Shown here piece by piece: positions 25,018 through 36,482 of a DNA stretch of 64,000 nt (the first letter of the stretch is position 1; every line of letters begins with the position of its first letter). The notes under the pieces were generated by a model. The model worked only from the letters and a program-made list of their open reading frames with translations, did not search any database and had not been told where the DNA came from. The position numbers and the translations under genes are program-made. Source of the DNA: Phorcus lineatus (taxonomy: Eukaryota; Mollusca; Gastropoda; Trochida; Trochidae); the NCBI GenBank assembly GCA_921293015.1, contig OV121091.1, positions 30,674,839-30,738,838 of the forward strand. Reading direction: 5' to 3'.

Positions 25018-28000
25018 ATGAAAATGACTAAGTTCTTGCAACGTGAGGCTTTTCACCGAATATTTCTTGCTTCCTTACTATTTACCGTTGGTGAGTACAT
25101 GTTTAATCAGAAACTGTTCAAAGGCCTTACGTATCGGAAATAGTATTGAATGAAATTCTGTTGAGTCATATTTTTGTTGTAGCATTACAATAATTCCCTT
25201 TCTGCTAAAGAGGTTTTGACACCAATTTAATTGAATTTTACATCTTAACAGTAGCTACAGTTGGAATAAAGCAAAATAGTTGTGATATAACCTTTCTCTG
25301 TAGATTAAATCCTTAAATTTTGCTTTGCTAAGGACCACATGATCTTTTTTTATCAAAACACATAATTTTAATGTACATTTGAAAATATGAATGGACAATC
25401 ATGTGTCACGAACTCACACCTTCACTGAGTGATGTCTGAATTCGTAGTGCACACTATGGAAAACACGCGCATCAGATAATGTAAGGTTTCTCATTGCAAT
25501 CTTTATGGGCAGTGTTCTAGTGGTTGTAGAACTTTGCATCATATCTGTACTTTTATTTAGCCCAAACCTACGACGTTGTAGCCGACATTTGGCATTAAAT
25601 CATTGTCAAGAGGAATTGGAATGTAGCAAAGAGGGGTGACACGACGTGAAATTGGTGAAACAGTAAAACAGTGTCATCAACAGAGCTTTGATCATTTCCA
25701 AAGTTATGGTACCGCTGCAAGACGACATACGCAACGTGATACCTTTTTCTTCTACTTCAAGCTCTGCGACACAACACCAGAAATGCCACCCAGCTGAAAT
25801 CTGATCTTCGAACCTAGCGTGGGTTCAACGTTTCAACAAAAAATGTGCGTGATTGCATGTTTGTTTGAATTCCCTAACTTCCTTAACGTGGTGCATGTCA
25901 AGATTGGGCTGCTGAGCATGTCGATTGGAATGTAGTCCTCCGATGTTTACGGATGAGTCCAATTTTTGTTTCAATTTTACTGATAGACGGGCGAGAGTTC
26001 GGAGAAGACGGAGGCAACGTTTGGCAGACTGCTCAACATTACAGGTATAGAGAAGGTTAAGACATGGTGTGGGTTGGAATCAGCTGGGAAGGATAGACTA
26101 ATCTGCATGTTCTTGTGAATGGCATCATAATGGTATCCGTCACAGGAACAATCTTGGTGTCTGCCTAAAACCTCGAGGATAATTTAATCCTTATGTATGA
26201 CAATGAACGTCCATACTGAGCAAGGTTGGTGGAACAGTACCTTCAAATTGAAACAATTGAGCTTATGGAGTGGCCTGTTCTTTCGCCGGATTTTAATCCA
26301 ATAGAATAAGTATAGAATTTTCTAAAAAAAAGCATTGCTAGACCGTGTGGTGTATCCAAGCATCAAACAGGAGTTCGGGGGATTACTCTTTGAGGATCAA
26401 AACGGTTTCCCACAGCAGCAGATTAAGCGCCCAATTGGCAGCATGAGAGGACGATGTCAAGATGTAATGCTTGCTAGAGGCTCACATACACTTATTGGCA
26501 CGTTATTGACTCATCGCTTTTAACCTTTTGTTATCTTCAGCTGCATTTACATTTTGGACAGTGAACTTTCTCCGAATAGAGTAATCCATGTTTCATAAGA
26601 TGTGTTAAATGTTCAAATGTGTCATTGTCAAACATTAACATATTATATTCATTCTGAACAATAATCAAGAGATTACATTGCATGGTCCTTAGCAAAGGTT
26701 GAATAGAATAGTTTTATCCACCAGTAGAGGCTTACCACTCCGCCACCATATGTTCCATGTCATTAGAAGAAATGTTCTGTTTATCCAAGTCAATATTTCC
26801 TTAATAAGAATTGATCATATCTACATAGATTCTATAGCTTGAAAGTTACAGTTATACGTTTTGAAAATCGGTTGCGGATAATGTAGCTGCAGGTATGATA
26901 TCACATTTTTATTTTCAGAACTAGAAACTTCCCCTTTAGTTTTGTGAACAATACCTTATAAAAAAATAATGTTCTGATGGATTCAGTCAACACCTTAATG
27001 TTATACACTTCATTCTCAGTGGGTGTTTGCCTCGGCGAAACAAGCTTTACCTTATCAAATGATCTTATCACTAGTCTATAATTGTATGATATTTCAAGCC
27101 TTTAAGTCGTCATTCATTTGAGTTTAAGAAGTGTGTACTGCATGTATGATTAACCAGAAACTCGTGTTCAGCTTGCATAACTGCAAGTGATGTCAACCTA
27201 GCTCTGATGAAACCCGCTATCATGTACTCCACAAGTATTTCTGCAAAGACTAACCTTGAGGCCGGTAACGCCGTAGACGGAAACCTTGACGGTAACTGGA
27301 GCCATGGAAGTTGTTCACAAACTCATCCAAATTCCAAGAATACTGGACAATGGTGGATGGTGGACCTTCTCATGACACACCTCATCATCTCGGTTCATAT
27401 TCTATACAGACAGGATAAACTGAGTGAGCAAATTGAAATTGTTTCATATGTAGTTTTATGAATAAAAGGTGAGTCATATTTTCATCCAACACCTTTGAAA
27501 TTGTGGCGTCATGTTATAAAGAATGTTTATATTATTTTTCGCCTTTGATATTGCATTATATGTGCACCCCTGCAGGGTATTACGCCTATAACGGGAATAG
27601 ATTTTGATCATTTTCTTTAATTTTAATACTTTCGTAACAAACAAAATATCATATTTGTGTAATGACATATCATGTTTACGACATCCGTGCCTAAATAAAG
27701 TATATTTCTTGCTATTCGGAAATATTAATATTTATACATGAACTAAGTGTGCGATGGACACTCTTAACAAATTTAATTTATGTATTTTCGGTTTCGACGT
27801 TGTCTAATAGCAACCTTATTCTGAATGGGTAGACGTTAATCAGTAAACAAGGCATAATAATAAAATAATAATAATAATAAATTGGTCATTACTGTGTCTT
27901 GTCATTACAATACAATTACAACTACATATTTAACATTATATGGATACAACTGCATTGTTTCAACCAGGCCTCATCACACCAAAAAGACACCAAACATAAA

Positions 28001-29573
28001 AATCTTACATATTTTCATAAATCTTTACACTCTTAATTGTACACTAGTTCATTCAATGACTCACTAGTACTCACACACAGATTCACCCACTCATCTCCCA
28101 CTGTCACGCCAACTCCATTTTACTGACCCATAGTTTCACTCAGGTAAACATACCAACTCATCCGTACATTCCTGTGCTCTCGAACTGCCACCATGATTTG
28201 TTCTGACAAACAAACCAGCTTACATAACTCAGTCAATTACACATCGATTGACACATAAATTCATGTACAGGTTATGGTAATTTTGGATTTTCATCCTCAT
28301 CAAGTCTTGAAGAACTTTTAATATTCTAAACGTTTGATTGATTAATTTCAAATGTTCTAAATCTATTCATACATGTTCAATTTTCAATTTTATCAGTTTA
28401 TCTCAAATGTGTAACTTGATAACTGTAGTCCGAAAATCGTTGTTCTTGCAGCAAAGAATTTTGGAAATTTTGTGATCGAAACCTTCCGATCTAACCCGAC
28501 TGTGTTTCCAAACAATGAGCCAATCCTGTGTCTGCTCTATGAGAAAGACAGGTTTCCAGGAAATTTAACACTCTACTGCACCCAGCCTGTTCAAGGTCGC
28601 TTTCTGAGGATTAGAAAGCTTCTACCTTCACCCTATAGCACCTTGACGCTTTGTGAGGTGATGGTTTATGGCAGTCTTCAAAAAGGTATTTACAGTAGCT
28701 GTGACTCTCTAAATGTAAAAGGCAACACACTTTTTTAAATTGCTTATCTACCCATGGCGATTTTATACATAAATTGTTTAAAGCTTCGAGAAAAGCACAC
28801 AATTTGGACTACAAATCTTGTCAATAAATAGAAACAACTAAGGGCTTGAATAACTGTAATTGCTTCTTGTTAAGAATGAAAAGCTCTAGCAATGGTTTCA
28901 GCTAGTTTACACATCTTCTTTCTAATAAGGCCCTTGCAAAAACAAATCTTTTTAAGAAAAATGATCAAACTCTAAAGCTGAAATCTTATATTCTATTCTT
29001 CTATTGAGGACAATGAAAACTTTCAAAATTATTCAAAGATACCAGTGTGGCAAGATAAATGTTTACCACTTCAATTTGTCAAAGGACGGTTGATAATGAC
29101 ACAAAACAAACGAACGTTATCATTTTTTAATTTAGACAGCTGTTTTTTCGACTAAGTATGTATGTGCTCAACATTTATAGAAATTAAAGTAGCGGCTACT
29201 TAGTCCTACGCAGCAGAAAGTAGTACATAACCTTTTTTTTAATACAAATACGCTTTCGTAGAAAGTAAAAGGAATCGGTATCTTTGGTATATCTTTCAAT
29301 ATAGAATTGCCGTTTTAATTTTCAGATGACGAAACAACAGTCCGAAAAGCGTTTCTTAAGATGGAATCTCATACACACCTACAGGCTGCATACGTTGCCA
29401 GCTACGCAAATAAGACGTTGCTTCACTGTGCCGGGATATGTGTCCGAGAGAAGAGATGCCAAGGAGTCAACCACAACCATCTGACCAGCACTTGTGTCCT
29501 AGTCTTTGACACCTGGGACACTGACCCATCAACGACTGTTGAACACTGGGCACTGTACCGTATTCAATACTAA
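25018..29573 (+). CDS. Secreted F-type lectin with C-terminal PAN/apple-like domain (4 exons)
   Basis: Coding exons are 25018-25090, 27172-27423, 28452-28685 and 29326-29573. All three junctions are phase 1 with GT-AG ends (gtgagt, gtgagc and gtattt donors) and join in frame to 268 residues. Residues 1-28 form a signal peptide (core RIFLASLLFTVACITA). About 31-183 is an F-type lectin (fucolectin/tachylectin-4) domain: 'VNLALMKPA', 'GNAVDGNLDGNWSHGSC', 'QWWMVDL', 'ILYRQDKL', 'GRFLRIRKL' and 'LTLCEVMVYG'. About 195-268 is a compact four-Cys PAN/apple-like domain. F-type lectins bind fucose-bearing glycans outside the cell, commonly in host defence. The sugar motif is atypical: where the family has His two residues after the Gly-Ser-Cys Cys there is Gln, with His at +4, and the basic residue after R-x-D is one place early. 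Intron 1 carries a dead Tc1-like transposon. I rejected the frame that runs past 27423, because it ends in a stop. Confidence 0.88.
25323..26697 (+). mobile_element. Tc1-like transposon relic in intron 1 of the lectin gene
   Basis: The ends 25323-25337 (ctttgctaaggacca) and 26683-26697 are exact inverted repeats, giving an element of about 1.38 kb, normal for the Tc1 family. Inside, from about 25625 to 26523 on the plus strand, are remnants of the transposase: a helix-turn-helix-like start, 'FTDESNFCF', 'YDNERPY', 'EWPVLSPDFNPIE' and a degraded C-terminus. Many stops and frameshifts interrupt it, including one inside the region normally reading HNDNARPH, so it cannot encode an active enzyme. 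Confidence 0.8.
27855..27883. repeat. AAT microsatellite
   Basis: A run of about nine AAT/ATA units, with one interruption, lies in intron 2 of the lectin gene. Confidence 0.8.
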
Positions 29574-29790
29574 TACTAGCCCCAGGGAGGAAAATACAAT
29601 GCAGAAAAATAATTGTTGTAAACTCAGTTGAGTCAGTGGATTAACGCTCATTATTCACAATGCATTCCTAAATGAATTTGAAAGCAGCCTTGATTAACAT
29701 TTTTAAAAACACATTGTTCATCCATTTAACAAACATGGAATTAAATCTTGTGTGTTTATGCTGCAGTTTTTAAAGTTTTGAAATATTTAC

Positions 29791-29796
29791 AATAAA
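29791..29796 (+). terminator. Polyadenylation signal of the lectin gene
   Basis: AATAAA lies 218 bases after the lectin stop codon, on the coding strand and before the next feature. It is the first canonical signal after the stop. Confidence 0.55.
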
Positions 29797-29918
29797 CTAA
29801 CATGAGCATATACTTCGTTCTTAATGTTAGAAGTAATACCATTTTGTTATTTTACACAACCTTTTTTCCAAAGCATTTTAAACTTCTCAGTGCAATAACA
29901 AAAACAAACTAAACAAAA

Positions 29919-30151
29919 TCGTCTCAGTTGCAAGTAAGATAGCGGGCGTTCGTCTTGAGGACATTATTCTCCATGGTAAGAAACTTGCATATAAATTGGC
30001 CGCCAAAACTTCCCAAGACCCGTCACATTTCCTTCATTCTGAATACCAGCTTTTACCATCAGGTCGGCGCTTCAAAATTCCAAAACTTAAGACAGCTAGA
30101 GCACCCCGGTCATTTATCCTCTCCAGTATAAAACTTTTAAATGAATTGTAA
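29919..30151 (+). pseudogene. 5'-truncated LINE, C-terminal end of the reverse-transcriptase ORF
   Basis: An uninterrupted plus-strand frame reads 'KIAGVRLEDIILHGKKLA', 'LHSEYQLLPSGRRFKIPK', then 'TARAPRSFILSSIKLLNEL' and a stop at about 30149-30151. The LPSGRRF-x-x-P-K-x-K-TAR block followed by S-x-x-x-LLN is the usual C-terminus of jockey/CR1-like non-LTR retrotransposon proteins. Everything upstream (endonuclease, most of the RT) is absent, as expected of 5' truncation. Its 3' UTR seems to contain the 90-bp tandem repeat that follows. Confidence 0.75.
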
Positions 30152-30206
30152 CTGTTATTTTATACTTGCTTCGGATTTACTTATTGTCTAGACTTGTTGT
30201 TATTGG

Positions 30207-30716
30207 TCATTCTGTCTTAGTGCTTTTGTTGTTACTCTTGCTTAACCGGTCCTTGTCATGTCTTAATTTATTATTTGTGCTTTAAGTCCTATTTGTTCAT
30301 CCTGTCTTAGTGCTTTTGTTGTACCCTTGTTTAACCAGTCCTTGTCATGTCTTAATTTATTATTTGTGCTTTAACTCTTATTTGTTCATCCTGTCTTAGT
30401 GCTTTTCTGTCGTTACTCTTGTCTAACCGGTCCTTGTCATGTCTTAATTATTATTTGTGCTTTAACTCTTATTTGTTCATTCTGTCTTAGTTCTTTTGTT
30501 GTTACTCTTGTTTAACCAGTCCTTGTCATGTCTTAATCTATTATTTGTGCTTTAACTCCTATTTGTTCATCCTGTCTTAGTGCTTTTGTTGTCACCCTTG
30601 TTTAACCAGTCCTTGTCATGTCTTAATTTATTATTTGTGCTTTAACTCTTATTTGTTCACCTGTCTTAGTGCTTTTGTTGTTACTCTTGTTTAACCAGTC
30701 CTTGTCATGTCTTAAT
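30207..30716 (+). repeat. 90-bp minisatellite, six units
   Basis: The phrase 'ctgtcttagtgcttttgtt' recurs at 30212, 30302, 30391, 30482, 30572 and 30661, giving a unit of 89-91 bases. Each unit also holds 'taaccagtccttgtcatgtc' and 'ttatttgtgctttaactc'. It lies immediately after the LINE stop codon, so it is probably part of that LINE's 3' UTR. Confidence 0.9.
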
Positions 30717-30976
30717 ATAAACTAATGGGTAAAAAGAAAAGATACCAAATTGCAAGATTGAATATTTTGTTAAGAAAGCAGTGAAATCTTAAAAACTCGA
30801 CATGGAAATGATGTTCTTATTTCAGTAGTCATATGAATCACGAAAATGTTTGTGTTTTGGCGATCCGTTCCCGGAAAACTTTATTAAAGCGTGAGATTGT
30901 TGGATCAAAATAACGTGTTGCACGTGCATCGTTTGGATATAAAAGATGTCTGGGATCTTCAACTGCACCGAGAAAC

Positions 30977-31645
30977 ATGGGAAGATTATCGCCAGAAAAA
31001 AGAAAGAGAGCCGTCGGAATGGTACAAATGGGTGCAACGCATGCACACGTAGCTACAACCCTGGGCTGCAGCCGTATTACCATCATCAGGCTGCTGAGAC
31101 GATACAGGCAGACGGGAAGGACAGTGGACTTGCCGAGGAGTGGAAGACCCCGCGTTACAACCGCCAACGAGGACCGCCATTAAATAATTCTTCATCTGAG
31201 GAACCTGGTCCTGACAGTGACAGAATCAGCGGCGACTGGGCTTGGACATGCTGTCAGTCGAAGAACAGTGGCCAGACGTCTCAGACAGCATGGTATCCGC
31301 GCCCACAGAACAAACCGAGGCGTGAACCTGACACGTCAACATCAACGTCAACGTCTCCTTTGGGCACGTAACGTTCGGCAATGGCAGGCCCGTAACTGGA
31401 GAAGGGTTATCAGCGTCAGCGTGTTGCCATGGCCTGCCAGATCACCTATCGAACACTTATGGGACCATTTGGGGCGTCAAGCCAGGTCATGAGCTGTCGT
31501 TCCAGGAAATCGCCAAGACCTTGCCCAAGCCCTTAGGTAGGAATGGCAGAGAATACCAGACCGTGTCGTCTTAGGTCTGATATTCTCAGCACGACGTCGA
31601 GTTCGTGCATGCATCGAGGCGCGTGGCGGCCATACAATATACTGA
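30977..31645 (+). pseudogene. Internally deleted Tc1-like transposase
   Basis: The N-terminal frame (30977-31183) reads 'MGRLSPEKRKRAVGMVQMGA', then 'VATTLGCSRITIIRLLRRY' and 'DLPRSGRPRVTT', a paired-like helix-turn-helix with the GRPR AT-hook. After a frameshift, 31217-31492 gives 'AVSRRTVARRLRQHGIRAHR' and then jumps from 'NWRRV' directly to 'VLPWPARSPIEHLWDHLGRQ'. The segment with the first two catalytic acids (FTDES and DNARPH blocks) is gone. The true C-terminus, 'ARGGHTIY' and a stop, is seen at about 31621-31644 in another frame. It is a dead, deletion-derivative copy. Confidence 0.85.
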
Positions 31646-32026
31646 CAAACTTGTTGATGTGACTTTTCCATTCTGAGTTGCTGATCGAATTCAGGACAAT
31701 TTCATGCTTGCACTTTAGAAGGCTTTACTTGTTTGCACGACTGAAATGACCGTCGTGATTCATTAAAATGCATTAACTTAACTTTAAATTTCTGAAATTG
31801 GCCGATAAACAACTTAAATTCGCTTTTTCAAAACACCGGTTAACAAGCACCAGTGAACAGAACTGAAAGCATGGTCACTGTAGAGTCCTGCCGCATGACA
31901 TCAAGGAGGCGCCCTTGTTTTCACCAACATTTCAACAAATTAAAAGTCATCCAAACAACCCAAACCTTCGATTTATTCATTTATGATTTAATATATATTA
32001 GTAATCTGTATTGTTCCAAGCGAAAG

Positions 32027-32329
32027 GGGGGATAGCGCGGTGGTTAGCGCGTTCGGCTTCGGAACAAGAGATCCATGGTTCGAATCCCGCCAGCTTTGTC
32101 TGCAGTAGAGAACTATTCTACACGCAGTCAGGTTTGGGTGCAATGCTAGACTGAATTTCAGCGCAGTATTACCCATGGTTCGCTAGTTCCAGCTGATGCT
32201 CGCAGATTTCACCGCAAAGCATAGCCACAATGGTGTTGCATGCTTTCTCCCTACAATAATACTTGCAGCCGCGATATGAGTGAAATAATCTTGAAAGAGG
32301 CGTTAAACACCAACTCACCTCACCTCACA
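32027..32329 (+). mobile_element. tRNA-derived SINE with 12-bp target duplication
   Basis: Identical 'tccaagcgaaag' flanks the insert at 32015-32026 and 32330-32341. The 5' end is tRNA-like, with an A-box 'tagcgcggtgg' (about 32032) and a perfect B-box 'ggttcgaatcc' (about 32075), so it carried an internal RNA polymerase III promoter. The 3' end, 'cgttaaacaccaactcacc', resembles the tail of the SINE at 21194-21512. The clean target duplication and intact boxes suggest a fairly recent insertion. Confidence 0.9.
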
Positions 32330-32777
32330 TCCAAGCGAAAGATAATATGATGCCATGCGCACTATCCTACAGCATTTGCTCATTAATTACTACGTACAAC
32401 AAGTTCACTGAGTTAAAAAGACTCACAAACAGGTGCTTGTTATGTGATCCCATCGCATTCATATTAAATTCTTAATTTCATGGTCTCTAATTACAGGTAT
32501 GTTATTATATCATTGGGTATTGCATTCAAAGACAGAAACATAGCCACACGTACGGTGTGAGATGTAATACTAGATATGTTAGATAACTACAAAGGAATCA
32601 TCCACTTACTGCTAAGTACTTTGTTGTCAAGAAAGTTAATTAAAAGAAAATATATTCTGCGAAATATGGTATAAATGTCACAACAGTAAACATATTTCAT
32701 TAACAACTTCCATTTTTTCTAAGACAATTTACATTTCATAACGATAAATAGCCTGCATGATGTAACCATTTTTGTTA

Positions 32778-32817
32778 TTCAATAGTGGTGGTAGTATATC
32801 TTACCACCACTATTGAA
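32778..32817. repeat. Perfect 16-bp hairpin
   Basis: Positions 32778-32793 (ttcaatagtggtggta) are the exact reverse complement of 32802-32817, with an 8-base loop. No T-run follows and no gene is adjacent, so there is no reason to call a terminator. It may be a collapsed foldback element. Confidence 0.7.
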
Positions 32818-34914
32818 TCATTTTTTAAAATATAAATCCACCTCGGAAAACTACGTCCAGGGATTGTCACACTCAAATCAAAATGTAAATGACGATTGAG
32901 AAGGCAAATTGACATGATGACGCAGTACTTAATCGTAATTATGATTTCTTTCGGTAATGCTATTGCCAATATTTTGCTGTTGAATAAGCTTTCAAATACA
33001 AAGAGCTCCAGTTTCATCTGACTCTTTAACACGTCACACACTGGGCGTGGCTTCGAGTCATGCTTCGATGATTTTGTCAAAGCTTTCCCCAGTCTGATTA
33101 GGCGGTTATCCTAAACCGGGGTATGAAAGGTGTTTTAGTACACTGTAGTCGAATTCAAGTGTACATTTTCTATTTTTCATACCTTTTGATGCGCATAAGT
33201 GAAACTAATACAGATAAAAAAAATTACAATAATCAAATTTATGCATTATGCCTCCTCTTTAAAGGCATGATAGTACGCTCTTCGGTTCAAGTTCCATTTA
33301 AAGGCATATGCGGACATAGCCACCCATTGTAAGTTTCTATCGACCCAATGAAATACCCCTTATTTTTTACAGCTGACCTGTACTCAACAATTAACAAGTC
33401 AAGACGCCCGAGTTCGGCTTAGAGATTTAAAAAAACTATGATCAGCTGAGCAAATTTTTTTTAAAATTACGGACAGTTGAAAACGGCTGAACTACTAGTG
33501 TGTGCAGCTTTTTAATTTACATAAACTCTGAACTGAGAAAAATGGATGGCATATTTTTATTAAAGCAATATTGAAATTAACCGATTCAATAAACATGATA
33601 AAAGCTTTGTTAATGGATTATGGCAAAATTCGAATATTTCCGCTAATCATGGTTCGGATTTATTGTAACGTTGCACTAAATACTTGCGGTCATGTAGAAT
33701 CAACTTCATAACCTTAATGCGTACACACGATGGGAAATCAATAAGTTCATAGAAGTGAGAATTAAAACACCCCTAAAGACAACTTCGTTGATGTCATTAT
33801 TGAGATAGGCCTTCTGACGACAGTGTACAGACTTGTACAAACAGACAACCCTTCCCGATCATTTACTTGAGATTTTTAGCCTGTTGAACACAGCTACCCT
33901 CCTGTAATCATAGAGAGTTCTTAAACTGAGAATCGTCCGGTTATCAATTTTCTCACGAAAGAAGGGGTGAATGCGATCGAAATACATAAACGTATGCCCA
34001 ATGTTTATGGGAAAAGAGCCCCTGAATATTCTATTGTTGCAAAATGGTTTAAAGGTGCTCGCGGGTACTCGAACGATGGCCAAGAAGGCCTGTATAAGCC
34101 ATAAAAGATGATATGGTTGCATGCACGGGTCAAGGACTTAATCATGTCCGATCGTAAAAAAACACTTATTTTCCTCTTAGCAACTAACGCAAAAGGAATA
34201 GAAAGTTGAGATGTTGTGTACCGAATCCTTGATCAATTGATGACGCTGAGTAATCTAATCAGCATTACTGCACATTTTTCCACATTGAAAAGTTCAGGAG
34301 AAACTACGAGAACTAACAAGAGGCTGTAAAGCCTCAGATAAAAGTTTCATTGTCAATACTGCATATCAATAGAACCTTTCATTTACCCTGTTATGAACAC
34401 TCACTAGTACCTTACAACTGTTTCATGCAGTTCCCTTAATTTCTTTCCTCTCGGGAAATAAGTTTCAATTTTACAAGTGTTCGTATATCGTGTCGTGATT
34501 GAACTATCATTTCACATGTCGCTGTGTTTCATCATGATTGTTTTTTATTTATCATTTGAGTTTATAGAGGCCGATTCAGGACTTCAAATAAAGTTCTAAA
34601 TGCATACTTTTGATCAAAATGTAGCTTAGAAAGCTAAAGGTAAACATTTGACAAATGAACAGTTATATTACTAGACATTGTGTTTATGGTGATGTTTATA
34701 TTGAATGGTGAGAGTTGAATCTCCATCTTCTTATCAAGTTCAAAAACTCTAGAAAGCTTTTTTTTTAAAAATACACTTGGAAACTTCAAATAGAATTTGA
34801 CCGGTGAATGGACACTTCACTAAATTATAACATGTATCAAGTATTATTAGTCTTAGTATTCAAAAGTGGTTAAACATTAAGTGGTTGATTTCTTGATTGA
34901 TTGGTTGTGGTTGA
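32818..34914. other. Stretch without a recognised gene
   Basis: AT-rich DNA. The minus-strand frames at 32775-33080 and 33859-34122 and the plus-strand frame at 33123-33332 show no domain, and no credible splice structure joins them. I see nothing else to support. Confidence 0.35.
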
Positions 34915-35182
34915 TTTTGCTGGTTATGTTTGAACATTTCATTAATAAATAAATCCTTTAGATAGGTCATTTCTGCAAATGCTAATAAATACTAATATCT
35001 CATGTGCAAATACTTTAATAATAAAATGTGGTCTGAGTTATCGAATTTTTATCGTCAATTGATCTTTCAGCCAGAAAATTCGATAACTTTGTAATTGAAA
35101 CATTTTGGTCCATATGGTACATTTTGGTTCATACGATATGTGACACCCTTACCTATTTTAAATTCGTCCTGGCACTACAAAT
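34915..35182 (+). repeat. Dispersed repeat with a single 75-bp core unit
   Basis: This segment matches 36490-37195 at both ends. 'ctggttatgtttgaacattt' matches the start there, and the right part (ccagaaaattcga, then 'gaaacat', 'tttggtccat', 'gatatg-gaca-cct', 'ttacctat', 'cctggca') matches 37080-37180. Between them this copy has only one core unit (attaataaataaatcc and onward), while the other has seven. Confidence 0.6.
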
Positions 35183-35208
35183 AACTCAGTCTTGCTAACT
35201 CAGCATAC

Positions 35209-35502
35209 ATGAATCCGCTTTCGCTCCTTTTATACCCTGCATGATCTCTTTCAAGCCAGAAGCCTCGTATTGCTTGCCATATAACCAGCGAATGAGAGGA
35301 CTCGCATTCGGCAACAGCGGCACAACACGGATGGAAATTGCGTTGAGTTCCAGATAGTACTTCACGCTCCTTGCATAATGACATTTCACTGGTTGAAATA
35401 ATAACAGGTCAACTAAGCAACGAATATCAAAGCGATCCAGCCGCACGAGGCATTTGCCCTGAAAGAGATCAGGGTATTAGGAAGGAGCGAAAGCGGATTC
35501 AT
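35209..35502. mobile_element. MITE, 294 bp, with 20-bp perfect terminal inverted repeats
   Basis: The left end atgaatccgctttcgctcct (35209-35228) is the exact reverse complement of the right end (35483-35502). The similarity continues imperfectly inward for about 30 more bases (taccctg-atgatctcttt). No transposase fits inside, and the minus-strand frame of 83 codons has no recognised domain. It is adjacent to the repeat copy at 34915-35182. The inner sequence relates it to the hairpin at 760-852. Confidence 0.75.
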
Positions 35503-36482
35503 TTACCCTGAATCTTATAACTGTACAGTTTTACCAAGTTTATTGGTGACGAAACTGCATGAACATCAGGTTTCATTGACCTATCGTGATACTGATTCTG
35601 ATACTGATACCTATTATCTAAGTCCTTTCGATTTGTCGGTTCATATTGACACATGCCACGGTCATTCAAAGTATACGCAGTCAGCCCCAAAAAGAGTTGT
35701 GACAAGTTCACACAAAGCGTACTTGCTTATGATAAAGTAGTACAACAGAACCTGCACAAGTTTGAATTGCGCGGCAGTTAGCGCCCCCTAGGCCGACAGG
35801 GGATTCCCCGTTCGGAAATTTTGAAAACAATATATCGTTGGATGCGGCGTATCAAAAGTCTTAGAATTGGAGTGTTGTAAGGCAGGTAAGGTTGTCTATA
35901 TTTAACCAAAACGATTATAGATGTGCACTGAATAGTGCATGAATGTAAATGCAACTTGATGTTGCACAAGGTTTTAAATCCAGGTTGAGATGATTCGTCT
36001 TTCACCATACAAAATCTACACATGATCTGGCAATCTTAAAATTCACGAATTTCCTTTGTATGAAGGCAATGAATGTATATATTTTTATAGAACACATATA
36101 TGGTTAACATTCATCACACAATGACAAAAGATAAATACAGTGTGAAAATATATATAGGCTATGCAGTCGTGTTGCTGCATTCGATTTGCAAAACGATAAC
36201 GATCATAGTGATGAATAATTATGAAGGCAATTTACATTTACACTAAGTTAGCGTGTCGACATTGTTATTAATATCGTATTTCCTTGATTTAAACCGAAGA
36301 TATCTGTTATCGAAAGTCCCCTTCTTGAAATAAAGAAATTTGTATATACGTAAAAATTGCTTGAATCAAGTCTGGAACTGTAGGAACATCGGGTATAATA
36401 TTGGTATTAACCTATGTGGTAGACAAATGATATCAATTCGTTATTAATACCTACAATTCAAATGCGAACAACTATACTTCTA

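Noticed and set aside
27424..27461. Continuation of the lectin exon to its in-frame stop
   Set aside because: A gtgagc donor at 27424 gives the right phase to join the second half of the lectin domain at 28452. Reading on would end the protein in mid-domain.
31477..31671. Minus-strand 64-codon frame
   Set aside because: It is the antisense shadow of the C-terminal part of the Tc1-like relic on the plus strand.
35799..35809. A functional kappa-B enhancer
   Set aside because: The motif is right, but there is no gene nearby, and the longer similarity to other copies suggests a repeat relic at least as strongly. Reported only as a dispersed motif.
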